64,000 nt of DNA, taken from Streptomyces marispadix (GTDB lineage Bacteria; Actinomycetota; Actinomycetes; Streptomycetales; Streptomycetaceae). Made by a program: the position numbers and the translations under genes. Below are positions 8,578-17,750 of the stretch, in pieces. The stretch's first letter is position 1. Each line of letters opens with the position of its first letter. Location: the NCBI RefSeq assembly GCF_022524345.1, contig NZ_JAKWJU010000002.1:1178001-1242000 (forward strand), read 5' to 3'. Below the pieces are notes generated by a model that was given only the letters and a program-made list of their open reading frames with translations, was not told the origin of the DNA and searched no databases.

Positions 8578-9054
8578 TCAGCCTTTGGCGGCGTCCGCGC
8601 CCTTGCCGGCGCCACCGCCCGACTCGACGCGCTTCTTCAGCCCGGACAGCGCACGGTCGATGATGACCTTCTCCGCCTTGCGCTTGATCATCCCGAGCAT
8701 GGGGATCTTGACGTCGACGGTCAACTGGTAGGTGACCTCGGTGCGTTCGCCGCCGTCGACGGGTGCCAGCCGGTAGACGCCGTCCAGTTCGCGCAGCATC
8801 TGGGACTTCACCAGCGACCAGCGGACCTCGTTCGCGCCGATCCACTCGTAGGCCAGCGTGTGCTCGTCCTTGATGGCCCCGGCGTCCAGCAGCAGCCGGA
8901 CCTGCTCGGCCCGCCCCTGGGAGTCCTCGGAGAGGACCTCGGCCTCCTTCACCTCGCCGGTCCATTCCGGGTAGCGGGCGAAGTCGGCGATCACTCCCAT
9001 CACGGCTTCGGGCGCCGCATCGATGGTGATGTTCGAGCTGGTGTGTTCCGCCAT
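8578..9054 (-). CDS. SRPBCC-family (START-like) ligand-binding protein
   Basis: Small soluble helix-grip protein of 158 aa in the polyketide cyclase/dehydrase and CoxG-like superfamily. Typical features are the opening block ITIDAAPEAVMGVIADFARYP and the long C-terminal helix from about residue 118. Such proteins bind lipids or polyketides; the ligand here is unknown. ATG 9054 is well supported by GGAGGAG 8 nt upstream. It is followed by the ArsA-like ATPase after 124 nt on the same strand, so a joint role in handling a hydrophobic cargo is possible but inferred. Confidence 0.87.
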   Translation of the reverse strand: MAEHTSSNITIDAAPEAVMGVIADFARYPEWTGEVKEAEVLSEDSQGRAEQVRLLLDAGAIKDEHTLAYEWIGANEVRWSLVKSQMLRELDGVYRLAPVDGGERTEVTYQLTVDVKIPMLGMIKRKAEKVIIDRALSGLKKRVESGGGAGKGADAAKG

Positions 9055-9201
9055 CGCCGTGGCTCCTCCATTGCTGCGCGCGATCCCCGATTGCCGCTGG
9101 CAGGCTACCGCGCGTGTCCGGACCCGGGCCTACCGGTACGCCCCGGACCTACCGGCCCGCTACGTACACGGGCCACGTACGCGGGCCGGGAGCGCCGACG
9201 G

Positions 9202-9963
9202 TCACCACTCCAGCACCCAGGGCGTCCCGGTGGCGTTGAAGTGCCCTACGTTCACGCACTCCGTCGGCCCGATCCGCATCCGCCGCACCAGCGGCTGGTG
9301 CACATGCCCGAAGAGGTGGAAGCGGGGCCTGACCGAACGCACCGCGCTCAGCAGCGCCTCGCTGCCGCGTTCGAAGCGGCGCGCGACCGTGTCGTAGCAC
9401 AACTCCGGTACGTCGGGCGGTATATGGGAGCAGAGCACGTCGACCTCGCCGAGCGCCTCGACCTTCGCCGCGTACGTCTCGTCGTCGATCTCGTACGGGG
9501 TGCGCATGGGCGTCCGCAGTCCCCCGCCGACGAATCCGAAGCGCAGCCCGCCGATGTCGGCCGTCTCACCGTCGAGGACGGTGGTGCCCTCGCCCGCGTA
9601 CTCGGGCCACAGGGGCGGCATGTCGACATTGCCGTAGGTCGCGTATGTCGGCGACGGGAAGGCGGCGAACAGTTCGGCGTACTGCTTGCGTACGGCGGCC
9701 TCGGTGGCCGCGGCCCTGTCCACGCCCGACCACAGCTTCGCGGAGAACTCGCGTGCCTCGGCGAAGCGTCGCGCTGTGCGCAACTCCACTATGCGGTCCG
9801 CGCTTTCGACACCGAACAGCTCGGGGAAGATGCCCCGCGAGTGGTCGGCGTAGTCGAGGAAGAGGATCAGGTCTCCCAGGCAGACGAGCGCGTCGGCGCC
9901 GTCCCCGGCCCTTGCGAGGTCCCGGCTGTTGCCGTGCACATCGCTGACTACGTGGACTCGCAT
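9202..9963 (-). CDS. calcineurin-like metallophosphoesterase
   Basis: Dinuclear-metal phosphoesterase, 253 aa. All signature blocks are present: SDVHGN (Asp9, His11), VCLGDL (Asp), TYGNVD (Asn), LCSHIPPD (His) and FGHVHQ (two His). No signal sequence, so cytoplasmic. Substrate (cyclic nucleotide, dinucleotide or protein) is not predictable. ATG 9963 is preceded by TAGGGT at a 6-nt distance, which suggests a leaderless transcript; a GTG two codons upstream is an alternative. It stands alone, divergent from the acyl-CoA ligase. Confidence 0.87.
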   Translation of the reverse strand: MRVHVVSDVHGNSRDLARAGDGADALVCLGDLILFLDYADHSRGIFPELFGVESADRIVELRTARRFAEAREFSAKLWSGVDRAAATEAAVRKQYAELFAAFPSPTYATYGNVDMPPLWPEYAGEGTTVLDGETADIGGLRFGFVGGGLRTPMRTPYEIDDETYAAKVEALGEVDVLCSHIPPDVPELCYDTVARRFERGSEALLSAVRSVRPRFHLFGHVHQPLVRRMRIGPTECVNVGHFNATGTPWVLEW

Positions 9964-9969
9964 GACCAC

Positions 9970-9975
9970 ACCCTA
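9970..9975 (-). promoter_or_regulatory. -10 box of a probable leaderless promoter (metallophosphoesterase)
   Basis: On the minus strand TAGGGT ends 6 nt before the ATG at 9963, so transcription would begin at or next to the start codon. AGGG within the box could also act as a weak ribosome site. Confidence 0.5.
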
Positions 9976-10261
9976 GAGCGGTGCGCGGCCCTCGCGGCAC
10001 CCATGCCCGTGAGCACTCCCCGGCCCCTCCCCACCTGCGGTTACTTCCCTGCCGGCGCGTGCGTGGACTAGGCTTCCGGGGACGCACCCGAGTCGTGTGA
10101 CGCATCAGACATCTCAGCGTTACCCCCTATCCCGCTGACCCTACCGATGGGTAACGTCCGGGCCGTCATCTTCATCCGGGTCCTCCCACGGCCCGGATCC
10201 GAGCCATCGGAGGCCGCCCCCCACGGCCGCCGTCCTCCCGGCCCGACGAGGAGCAGCAGCC

Positions 10262-12097
10262 TTGCGTGAGTTCAGCCTTCCGGCACTTTACGAGGTGCCG
10301 GCCGACGGCAATCTGACGGATCTCATCCGCCGCAACGCGGCCCAGCATCCGGATGTCGCCGTCGTCGCGCGCAAGCAGGGAGGCGAGTGGACGGACGTCG
10401 GCGCCGCCGACTTCCTCGCCGAAGTACAGGCCGCCGCAAAGGGGTTGATCGCCGCGGGCGTGCAGCCGGGCGACCGCGTCGCGCTGATGTCCCGTACGCG
10501 CTACGAGTGGACGCTGCTCGACTTCGCGATCTGGAGCGCGGGAGCGGTCACCGTGCCCGTGTACGAGACGAGTTCGCCGGAGCAGATCGCCTGGATACTC
10601 GGCGACTCCGGCTCGGTCGCCTGCCTCGTGGAGACCGAGGAGCACTCGCGTGCGGTCGAGTCCGTACGCGACAGGCTTCCCGCTCTGGTGAACGTATGGC
10701 AGATCGAACCGCGGCGTGACGCGGACGGTGTCCCCGTCGCGGACCCGGGCGGCCGGGCCGCGGTCGACCAACTCACCGCGGACGGCGCCGACGTGGACGA
10801 CGCCACGGTCGAGGTCCGCTCCTCCAGCGCCAACGCCGACTCCCCCGCGACCATCGTCTACACCTCGGGAACCACCGGGCGCCCCAAGGGCTGTGTGCTC
10901 ACCCACCGCAGCTTCTTCGCCGAGTGCGGCAACGTCGTCGAGCGGCTGCGCCCGATGTTCCGCACGGGCGAGTCCTCGGTGCTGCTCTTCCTGCCCATCG
11001 CCCATGTCTTCGGGCGGCTGGTGCAGGTGGCAGCCGTGATGGCGCCCATCAAGCTCGGCCATGTCGCGGACGTGAAGGCCCTCACGGACGAACTCGCCGC
11101 GTTCCGGCCGACGATGGTCCTCGGCGTGCCACGCGTCTTCGAGAAGGTCTTCAACTCCGCGCGGGCGCGGGCCCAGGCGAGCGGCAAGGTGAAGGTCTTC
11201 GACAAGGCGGCGGAGACGGCCATGGCCTACAGCCGTGCCCTGGAGGAGCCTTCGGGTCCGCCGCTGGGGCTGAAGCTGCGGCACAAGCTGTTCGACGTGC
11301 TCGTCTACAGCAAGCTGCGCGCCGTGCTCGGCGGGCTCGCCACCCATGCGATCTCCGGCGGCGCACCGCTGGGCGAGCGGCTCGGGCACTTCTACCGCGG
11401 CATCGGCTTCACGGTGCTGGAGGGTTACGGCCTCACCGAGTCCTGTGCGGCGACGGCGTTCAATCCGTACGACCGCCAGAAGATCGGCACCGTCGGCCAG
11501 CCCCTCCCCGGATCGGTCGTACGGATCGCGGACGACGGCGAGGTGCTGCTGCACGGCGAGCATCTCTTCGCCGGCTACTGGAACAACGAGCAGGCCACCC
11601 AGGAGGCCCTGGCCGACGGCTGGTTCCACACCGGCGACGTGGGCACCCTCGACGCCGACGGGTATCTCGCCATCACCGGGCGCAAGAAGGAGATCCTGGT
11701 GACGGCGGGCGGCAAGAACATCGCCCCCTCGGTCATCGAGGACGGCATCCGCGGGCACGCGCTCGTCGCCGAGTGCATGGTCGTCGGCGACGGCCGCCCC
11801 TTCGCGGGGGCGCTGCTCACCGTAGACGAGGAGTTCCTCGCACGCTGGGCCCAGGAGCACGGCAAGGCGGCGCTCACCCATGAAGAGCTGCTGGGCGACG
11901 AGGAGTTGCTGGCCGAGCTCCAGCGGGCCGTGGACGGGGGCAACGCCCTGGTGTCGCGGGCGGAGTCCGTACGCAAGTTCCGGGTGCTGAGCACGCAGTT
12001 CACGGAGGAGTCGGGGCACATCACGCCGTCGCTGAAACTGAAACGCGGTGTGGTGGCCAAGGACTTCGCGGACGAGATCGAGGCGCTGTACGCCTGA
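10262..12097 (+). CDS. long-chain fatty acid-CoA ligase (AMP-dependent synthetase)
   Basis: Activates fatty acids to acyl-CoA through an acyl-adenylate. The 611-aa protein resembles the FadD15 group of actinomycete ligases. The P-loop YTSGTTGRPKG lies near residue 201, the A5 region LEGYGLTES in the middle, and the A7-A8 blocks (WFHTGD, GRKKEILVTAGGKNI) near residues 455-485; a Lys near the end (PSLKLKR) fits A10. The start is TTG 10262, with GAGGAG 8 nt upstream. No membrane helix is evident. It is monocistronic as far as visible, bounded by the divergent phosphoesterase and the convergent PimB-like gene. Confidence 0.94.
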   Translation: MREFSLPALYEVPADGNLTDLIRRNAAQHPDVAVVARKQGGEWTDVGAADFLAEVQAAAKGLIAAGVQPGDRVALMSRTRYEWTLLDFAIWSAGAVTVPVYETSSPEQIAWILGDSGSVACLVETEEHSRAVESVRDRLPALVNVWQIEPRRDADGVPVADPGGRAAVDQLTADGADVDDATVEVRSSSANADSPATIVYTSGTTGRPKGCVLTHRSFFAECGNVVERLRPMFRTGESSVLLFLPIAHVFGRLVQVAAVMAPIKLGHVADVKALTDELAAFRPTMVLGVPRVFEKVFNSARARAQASGKVKVFDKAAETAMAYSRALEEPSGPPLGLKLRHKLFDVLVYSKLRAVLGGLATHAISGGAPLGERLGHFYRGIGFTVLEGYGLTESCAATAFNPYDRQKIGTVGQPLPGSVVRIADDGEVLLHGEHLFAGYWNNEQATQEALADGWFHTGDVGTLDADGYLAITGRKKEILVTAGGKNIAPSVIEDGIRGHALVAECMVVGDGRPFAGALLTVDEEFLARWAQEHGKAALTHEELLGDEELLAELQRAVDGGNALVSRAESVRKFRVLSTQFTEESGHITPSLKLKRGVVAKDFADEIEALYA

Positions 12098-12138
12098 GAG
12101 CCGTCCGCCTGAGAGTCGTCCGTCCGAGAGCCGTCCGT
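12094..12138. repeat. 15-bp tandem repeat starting at the acyl-CoA ligase stop codon
   Basis: Three consecutive 15-bp units (CTGAGAGCCGTCCGC and close variants) begin at base 12094, so the first unit contains the TGA stop. The second unit repeats an in-frame TGA; the third has CGA instead. A fourth partial copy follows. No other function is visible in this 200-bp convergent gap. Confidence 0.75.
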
Positions 12139-12306
12139 CCGGGAGTCACGTCTCGATGCGGCCTCCGCCTGGCAGGCATGCGACTCGCGCCCCGCCTCAC
12201 GGCCCTCCTCACCGATTCGACCTCCCCGATTCGCCCTCGCAGACTCGTACTTCGCAGAAGCCGTTGCGCGGAACACGTCCTCGTAGAAGCACTCTTGCCG
12301 CAGCCC

Positions 12307-13449
12307 TCAGAGCAGCCGCCTCAGCCGCTCCGCGAGCAGGTCCCAGCGCCAGCGGTCGACGACCCAGCCCCTGCCCTTCGCGCCCATGCGGGCCCGCAGC
12401 CCCGGGTTCTTCAGCAGCGTGGTGACGCGGTCGGCGGCCTCCTCCACCGCGCCGCCCCGTACGACCCAGCCCGTCTCGCCGTCCAGCACGGCGTCCGGAG
12501 CGCCGCCGGAATCGCCCGCCACGACGGGCAGTCCGGTCGCGGACGCCTCCAGATAGACGATGCCGAGACCCTCGACGTCCAGTCCGCCGCGGCGGGTGCG
12601 GCAGGGCATCGCGAAGACGTCGCCCGCGCCGAAGTGGGCGGGCAGTTCGTCCCAGGGAACCGCGCCGGTGAAGCGTACGGAGCGTGCGACGCCCGTCGCC
12701 GCCGCCAGCTTCTCCAGATCGCGGCGGTACGGGCCGCCGCCCACCACCAGCAGCGTGGCGTCCGGCACTTCGGCGAGGATTCGCGGCATGCCGCGGATCA
12801 GCGTGTCCTGTCCCTTGCGCGGCACAAGCCGCGAGACGCAGACGACGACAGGGCGACCGCCCAGGCCCAGCCGCTCACGCACCGCGTCGCCGCCGGACCC
12901 CGGGTGGAAGGTCTTCTCGTCCACGCCGGGCGGCAGCCGGACCATGCGTGCGGCCGCTTCGGGGGTGAGGGCGCCCGCGATCGCCGAACGCGTGTACTCG
13001 CCGAGATACGTGAGGGTGTCCGTGTTCTCGCCGATACGGCGCAACAGCCGCCGTGCGCCGGGCAGTCGGGCCCAGGCCGCCTCGTGTCCGTGCGTGGTCG
13101 CCACGATGCGCCGGGCGCCCGCCTCGCGCAGTGCCGGTGCCATCAGCCCCAGCGGTGCCGCCGCCCCGAACCACACCGACTCGCAGCGGTGTTCACGCAG
13201 CAGCCGTACGGCCCGACGGGTCACCGCGGGCGTCGGCAGCAGCATCGTGCCGCGGTCCCTTACGACGGTGAAGGGCTGCTCCGCGTCGAACCGGGCGGTC
13301 TCCTCGGCACGTTCGCCGCTGCGGCCGAACGTGGACGCGTAGACCACGACACGGGAGGGGTCCAGGCGCAGCGCCATGCTGTGCAGAAAGGCCTGGATAC
13401 CTCCCGGCCGGGGCGGGAAGTCATTGGTGACGATCAAGGTCTTGTGCAT
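12307..13449 (-). CDS. GT4 glycosyltransferase, PimB-like mannosyltransferase
   Basis: GT-B glycosyltransferase of 380 aa, closest in character to phosphatidylinositol monomannoside mannosyltransferases that use GDP-mannose at the cytoplasmic face. The N terminus TNDFPPRPGGIQ is the family's glycine-rich loop, HGHEAAWA follows, VSRLVPRKGQDTL opens the second domain, and EGLGIVYLEASATGLPV is the nucleotide-sugar EX7E motif. ATG 13449 matches the usual family start and has no Shine-Dalgarno, but TACTGT lies 8 nt upstream, as in leaderless genes. The divergent neighbour is a GT-C membrane glycosyltransferase, so both may act in mannolipid or glycan assembly (inference). Confidence 0.9.
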   Translation of the reverse strand: MHKTLIVTNDFPPRPGGIQAFLHSMALRLDPSRVVVYASTFGRSGERAEETARFDAEQPFTVVRDRGTMLLPTPAVTRRAVRLLREHRCESVWFGAAAPLGLMAPALREAGARRIVATTHGHEAAWARLPGARRLLRRIGENTDTLTYLGEYTRSAIAGALTPEAAARMVRLPPGVDEKTFHPGSGGDAVRERLGLGGRPVVVCVSRLVPRKGQDTLIRGMPRILAEVPDATLLVVGGGPYRRDLEKLAAATGVARSVRFTGAVPWDELPAHFGAGDVFAMPCRTRRGGLDVEGLGIVYLEASATGLPVVAGDSGGAPDAVLDGETGWVVRGGAVEEAADRVTTLLKNPGLRARMGAKGRGWVVDRWRWDLLAERLRRLL

Positions 13450-13457
13450 CGCCGCAG

Positions 13458-13463
13458 ACAGTA
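13458..13463 (-). promoter_or_regulatory. -10 box of a probable leaderless promoter (PimB-like gene)
   Basis: Minus-strand TACTGT lies 8 nt before ATG 13449 and there is no ribosome-binding site. Confidence 0.55.
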
Positions 13464-13722
13464 CCGTCCGGGTGACTGCCACAGCCCGGCTGCGGCAGTC
13501 TCACGAGGGCGCACGGGGGCGCGCTGCATCATCGTGACGCAGGACGTCGGCACGGGATGCCCGCGGGGGATCTCGGCGCGGGATCTCAGCGCAGGAGTCT
13601 GCGCGGGGCGGAGACACAAGCGGGGGGAGCGAGTTGAACGTACGCCGTATCGGGCAGAAGCCCGGCACGGCAACGCGAGCAGGCAGCAGGCGAGCAGGCG
13701 AGCAGGCGACGGACAGGTGGGC

Positions 13723-15369
13723 ATGACGGACAGCACGGCGGCGCCGGCCCCGCGAGAGGCAGCCTCCGGGAACGGCGGAGAGGCACACGGCGCATCCGAG
13801 GCGGCAGAGCCGAGCGGTACGGGCACGAGCGACGGGAGGAGCGGCGACGGCGGGACGCCCGAGACTGGCAGAACCAGCACGACGGGCGGCACGGTCAGCA
13901 CGAGCAGCGCCGGCGGCACGGGCAGCACGGGCCCGACAACCGCCTCCGGCACGGCGGAAGACCCCCGGCGAGCGGACCCTGCGAACGACCGCGAGAACCC
14001 CGGGCGCGGCACCCACCGCCGCCGTCGCCGAGCCCTCCGCCCCGGCTCGCGCCCCGGCCCCCGCTCGCACTACGAGGGCCGCCGCCTCACCGCGCTCGCC
14101 GCACCCCTCGCCGTCTGGGCGCTCACCCGCACCGCCCTGCTGCTGTGCGTCTTCAAGGTCGTGGTCGTGCCAGGCCCGGACTTCACCGCCGACGTCAGCG
14201 TCATCTACCAGGGCTGGTACGGCCTGTTGAAGGCCGGAGTCTTCCCGGCGAACGACGTCACCTGGCAGTACCCTCCGGCGGCGGCCCTGGCGATCCTCTC
14301 CCCCGCCCTGCTGCCTTTCCTCGAATACACCACCGCCTTCTTCCTGCTGGCGTGTGCCGCCGACGCCGCCGTACTGGGCCTGCTGCTGCATGCGTCACGG
14401 CGCCCAGGGCGCCGCCGCACGGGAGTGTGGAGCTGGATCGCCGGGGTGACGCTGCTGGGGCCCACCGTGTACGCGCGCTACGACCTGATGGTGACCGCGG
14501 TGGCCGTCGCGGCGCTGCTTGCGGGCGCACGCCATCCGAGGGCGGCAGGCGCACTCGCCGCGTTCGGCGCGACGTTGAAGATCTGGCCGGGTCTGCTGCT
14601 GATCGGGACGCCGCGCGGCCGGGAGACCCGCACGGTGTGGACGGCCGCGATGATCACCGGTGCCGTGGTGATGTTCGTCTTCGCCGCGACGATGCCGGGC
14701 GCGCTCGCCTTCCTGGAGTTCCAGCAGGACAGAGGCACCGAGGTGGAGTCGCTGGGCGCCCTCGTCTTCCACGTGGCGCGGCAGTTCGGCTGGGAGGGCC
14801 AAGTGCTGCTCAACTACGGCTCGATGGAGTTCGTGGGCCCGTATGTGAACGTCGTCAGCGACGCCGCGCTGATGCTGACGCTTCTCGCCTTCCTGTGGCT
14901 GCTGCTGTGGCGGCTGCGTGCCGTGCGTTGGACGGCCGCGACCCCGGCGGACGTGGCGCTCACCGCGGTGCTGCTGTTCACCACCACCAGCCGCGTCATC
15001 AGCCCGCAGTACATGATCTGGCTGGTGGGTCTCGCGGCGGTCTGCCTCACGCTGCGTATGAGCTGTCAGACGGTGCCCGCGGCGCTGGTGCTGGCGGCCA
15101 CGGCCGTGACGCTGCTGGAGTTCCCGCCGGGCTTCGCCCATGTCGTCGCCAGCGACTGGCTGGGCGTGCTGCTGATGTCCGTACGCAACGGTCTGCTGGT
15201 GGCCGCGTCGCTGCTCGGCTGCGTCCGGCTGTGGCGCTCGACGCGCAGCCGGGCACGGACGACGGTACGGGCCCCGGCTGGCGCCCCCGCACGTTCCGGG
15301 GCGCACTCGGCGCGGGAGCGGGACGTCACGTCAGCTCCCTCCGTACGTACGAGCGCCACCGCTCGGTGA
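13723..15369 (+). CDS. GT87-family (DUF2029) polyprenol-sugar membrane glycosyltransferase
   Basis: Integral membrane protein of 548 aa with about ten hydrophobic helices from residue ~120 to ~500, typical of GT-C enzymes that use polyprenyl-phospho-mannose or a similar donor outside the membrane. The first ~115 residues are a Gly/Ser/Thr-rich, then Arg-rich cytoplasmic tail without signal peptide. The QYPPAAALAI and ISPQYMIWL blocks recur in GT87/DUF2029 proteins. ATG 13723 follows AGGTGG. Its last 44 nt overlap the 3' end of the convergent lipoprotein gene, so the C-terminal tail is probably dispensable. Placed back-to-back with a PimB-like gene, a role in lipoglycan synthesis is likely but not proven. 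Confidence 0.8.
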   Translation: MTDSTAAPAPREAASGNGGEAHGASEAAEPSGTGTSDGRSGDGGTPETGRTSTTGGTVSTSSAGGTGSTGPTTASGTAEDPRRADPANDRENPGRGTHRRRRRALRPGSRPGPRSHYEGRRLTALAAPLAVWALTRTALLLCVFKVVVVPGPDFTADVSVIYQGWYGLLKAGVFPANDVTWQYPPAAALAILSPALLPFLEYTTAFFLLACAADAAVLGLLLHASRRPGRRRTGVWSWIAGVTLLGPTVYARYDLMVTAVAVAALLAGARHPRAAGALAAFGATLKIWPGLLLIGTPRGRETRTVWTAAMITGAVVMFVFAATMPGALAFLEFQQDRGTEVESLGALVFHVARQFGWEGQVLLNYGSMEFVGPYVNVVSDAALMLTLLAFLWLLLWRLRAVRWTAATPADVALTAVLLFTTTSRVISPQYMIWLVGLAAVCLTLRMSCQTVPAALVLAATAVTLLEFPPGFAHVVASDWLGVLLMSVRNGLLVAASLLGCVRLWRSTRSRARTTVRAPAGAPARSGAHSARERDVTSAPSVRTSATAR

Positions 15370-16660
15370 ACTCCTTCTGCCCGATTCCCAGTTCGGCCCG
15401 CATGGCCTCCTCGACGGCGGCGTCCTGACGCTTCTGCGATGAGCCCGTGCGCAGGTAGAGCGCCAGCAGCTTCTCCTTGCCCCATTCGTCCGCGATGAGC
15501 CGGCACGCGAGCCAGCCGCTCTCATAGGCACGCCCGAGGGCCTCCGTGTCGCTGCCGAAGCGGAACGCGCGGTCGGTGGGCAGCTCCCGGGGCAGCCTGT
15601 CCTCCTCGGCCGCCCTGACGAGTTCCGCCGCGGCCTCTTTCGGCTTGCGGTCGGTGCTGCCGTAGCCGACCCAGTCGGCGAACCCTTCGGACAGCCACAG
15701 CGGGGTGGCGTCGCTGGTGTGGGTGCGGCTGGCGACATGCACCGACTCATGGGTGACGACGACCTGCCGCCCCTCCTCGCTGAGTTCGCCGTACGCCTCC
15801 GGGTTGACCACGATCCGGTCCGCGGGGGCGTCCGTATGCTCGCCCGCCTCGCCTGTGGTGACGGCCGCGATGCCTTCGTACGTGGAAGGTGAGGCGTCCA
15901 GCAGCCGCGCCATGTTCTCCAGCGACGAGGGCGATTCGACCACCACGCGGTGCGGCCAGGGGCGCGGCCAGGCACGGTCGACCTGCTCGACGGCACGGTC
16001 GGCGTCGTCCGCGAGCGCGCGAAGTTCGTCGTCGCCACGGTCCGCGCCCAGCACCAGGCTGTGCTTGCCGCGCGCCACGCCGATCTCGCCCTGCTCCCAC
16101 AACTGCCGGTCGCTGCCGGACAGTTCTCCGCTGACGTACCACTTGCCCCCGCGTTCTGCGAAGGAGAGGCGCTCCGTGGCGGACACCGGCGAGTGGTCGT
16201 CGCCGCGCAGCTTGTAGCGCAGCCGGACGTCGGCCACGAGGCCGCCACCCGGCGAGCCCCCGCCCCGCGCGTTCTCCGCCTTCTGCTCCTTCTCCCCCTG
16301 CTTCCCGCCCTCTTCGCCTGCTGCGCTCCTCCCGGCGTGCCGCACATCCCCGACGGTGTACGACCACTGGGTCAGCGGCAGGCGGCGCAGATTCTCGAAC
16401 ACCTGCCGCTGCGCGCTGCGGTAGTCGTCCTCCCTCGGGTCGACGGCCGCGAGATAAGCGCTCTCCTTGCCGTCGCGCACCGCCGCCGCCTGCCGGTCGA
16501 GAACGCGCTGCACGGCCGTACGTTCGCGGCTCTCACGGTCCTCACCGGCGCCCGCGCCGCAGCCGCAGACCGCCGCCAGCACCGTGCACGCCGTAGCCGC
16601 GCCCAGTGCACGGCGGCGTACGCCGCCACCGCCCTCACTCCGCTTCCCAGGTCCAACCAC
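15326..16660 (-). CDS. probable secreted lipoprotein with HExxH peptidase-MA-like domain
   Basis: The 444-aa product starts with a basic stretch, a hydrophobic segment and Cys residues (VCGC near residue 33), so it is probably exported and perhaps lipid-anchored, although the lipobox is not canonical. The C-terminal half has HESVH (residues 304-308) and SEGFADW with Glu325, the zinc-binding pattern of gluzincin metallopeptidases. The middle resembles a generic extracellular domain. GTG 16660 is chosen because TACGAT lies 7 nt upstream and no better start is seen. It ends inside the convergent glycosyltransferase gene (44-nt overlap). Two wall hydrolase genes follow upstream on the same strand. 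Confidence 0.72.
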   Translation of the reverse strand: MVGPGKRSEGGGGVRRRALGAATACTVLAAVCGCGAGAGEDRESRERTAVQRVLDRQAAAVRDGKESAYLAAVDPREDDYRSAQRQVFENLRRLPLTQWSYTVGDVRHAGRSAAGEEGGKQGEKEQKAENARGGGSPGGGLVADVRLRYKLRGDDHSPVSATERLSFAERGGKWYVSGELSGSDRQLWEQGEIGVARGKHSLVLGADRGDDELRALADDADRAVEQVDRAWPRPWPHRVVVESPSSLENMARLLDASPSTYEGIAAVTTGEAGEHTDAPADRIVVNPEAYGELSEEGRQVVVTHESVHVASRTHTSDATPLWLSEGFADWVGYGSTDRKPKEAAAELVRAAEEDRLPRELPTDRAFRFGSDTEALGRAYESGWLACRLIADEWGKEKLLALYLRTGSSQKRQDAAVEEAMRAELGIGQKEFTERWRSYVRRELT

Positions 16661-16667
16661 GCGAACG

Positions 16668-16673
16668 ATCGTA
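16668..16673 (-). promoter_or_regulatory. -10 box of a probable leaderless promoter (HExxH lipoprotein)
   Basis: Minus-strand TACGAT is separated by 7 nt from GTG 16660; no Shine-Dalgarno is present. Confidence 0.45.
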
Positions 16674-16694
16674 CGGGCGCGGCCCGCTGAGCTC

Positions 16695-17750
16695 TCAGGG
16701 GCGGGTCACGGAGGACACCGGCATCATGTCGACGGGGTCGTAGCGCACGGGTGCCCCGGGGTGCGGCGCGTGCACCACCTGGCCGCCGCCCACGTACATC
16801 CCGACATGGCTGGCGTCGTCGCGGTAGACCACCAGGTCCCCTGGCCGCGCCTGGCTCATCGGCACCTGCCGGCCCGCCGAGCGCTGCGCCTGCGACGTAC
16901 GCGGAATGGCCACGCCCGCCCGGCCGTACGCCCACTGCGTCAGGCCGGAGCAGTCGAAGGAGGCGGGCCCGGCCGCGCCCCACACATACGGTTTGCCGAC
17001 CGCTGAGCGTGCCGCGGCCACTGCCGCCGCCGCGCGCTGCGAGGACGCTCCCGCCACTCCGGCGGGCACCGCGGGGCCCCCGCGTCCGCCCGCTCGGGAC
17101 GCCCGTTCGCGCTCGGCCCGTTCGGCGGGCGAGAGGCTATGCGTCAGCCTGCGCGCGGCGTCGAGCTTCTTCAGCACCGCCTGCTTCTGGCGCTTGCGTT
17201 CGGCGCGCTCCCGCTCCAGCAGTCCCAGCTTCGTACCGGCTTCGGCGCGCTGCTGGCGCAAGGAGCGCTCGGCGCCGCGCAGTTGCCGCAGCTTCGCCTC
17301 CTGGCGGCTGCCGATGCGGTCGAGGGTGCTGGCCTTGTCGAGATAGCCGTCGGGGTCCTCGGTGAGCATCAGCGCCACGGACGGGTCGAGGCCGCCCGAG
17401 CGGTACTGCGCGCCCGCGACCGAAGCCAGCGCGTTGCGCAGGCGGTTGACGCGCTCCTGCTTCCTCGCGGCGTTCTCCTGGGCGTACTCGACCTGGCGGC
17501 GCAGTGCGCCGTAGCGCTCGTTCGCGGCGTTGTACTTCTCGGTGGCCGCCTCGGCCTGCTCGTACAGCTCGTCGATGCGCGAGCCGACGGCACGGTCCCC
17601 GGCGGCACCGGGGTCGGTGGGCCGCGCCCCCGCGGGCACGGCCGGTGACAGCGCGGCAGCGGCACCCGCCACCGCTGTCAGCACTGCGAGGCGGCCGGGC
17701 CAACTTCGGCCACGCTGGACGGGTTTTCGGTGACTGCGGTACGAGACCAC
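16695..17750 (-). CDS. secreted NlpC/P60 (C40) peptidoglycan endopeptidase, copy 1
   Basis: Cell-wall hydrolase of 351 aa that probably cuts D-Glu-diaminopimelate bonds. A Sec/Tat-like signal region (basic residues, then AVLTAVAGAAAALS, ending PAGA near residue 42) precedes a long coiled coil (about 55-200). The C-terminal NlpC/P60 domain holds Cys267 in FDCSG, His315 in ASHVG and His327 in VVHAP. The coiled coil probably controls access to the active site, as in RipA-type enzymes. GTG 17750 has AGGAG 9 nt upstream. It is a paralogue of the gene at 18082-19113, with the same domain order. Confidence 0.93.
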   Translation of the reverse strand: MVSYRSHRKPVQRGRSWPGRLAVLTAVAGAAAALSPAVPAGARPTDPGAAGDRAVGSRIDELYEQAEAATEKYNAANERYGALRRQVEYAQENAARKQERVNRLRNALASVAGAQYRSGGLDPSVALMLTEDPDGYLDKASTLDRIGSRQEAKLRQLRGAERSLRQQRAEAGTKLGLLERERAERKRQKQAVLKKLDAARRLTHSLSPAERAERERASRAGGRGGPAVPAGVAGASSQRAAAAVAAARSAVGKPYVWGAAGPASFDCSGLTQWAYGRAGVAIPRTSQAQRSAGRQVPMSQARPGDLVVYRDDASHVGMYVGGGQVVHAPHPGAPVRYDPVDMMPVSSVTRP

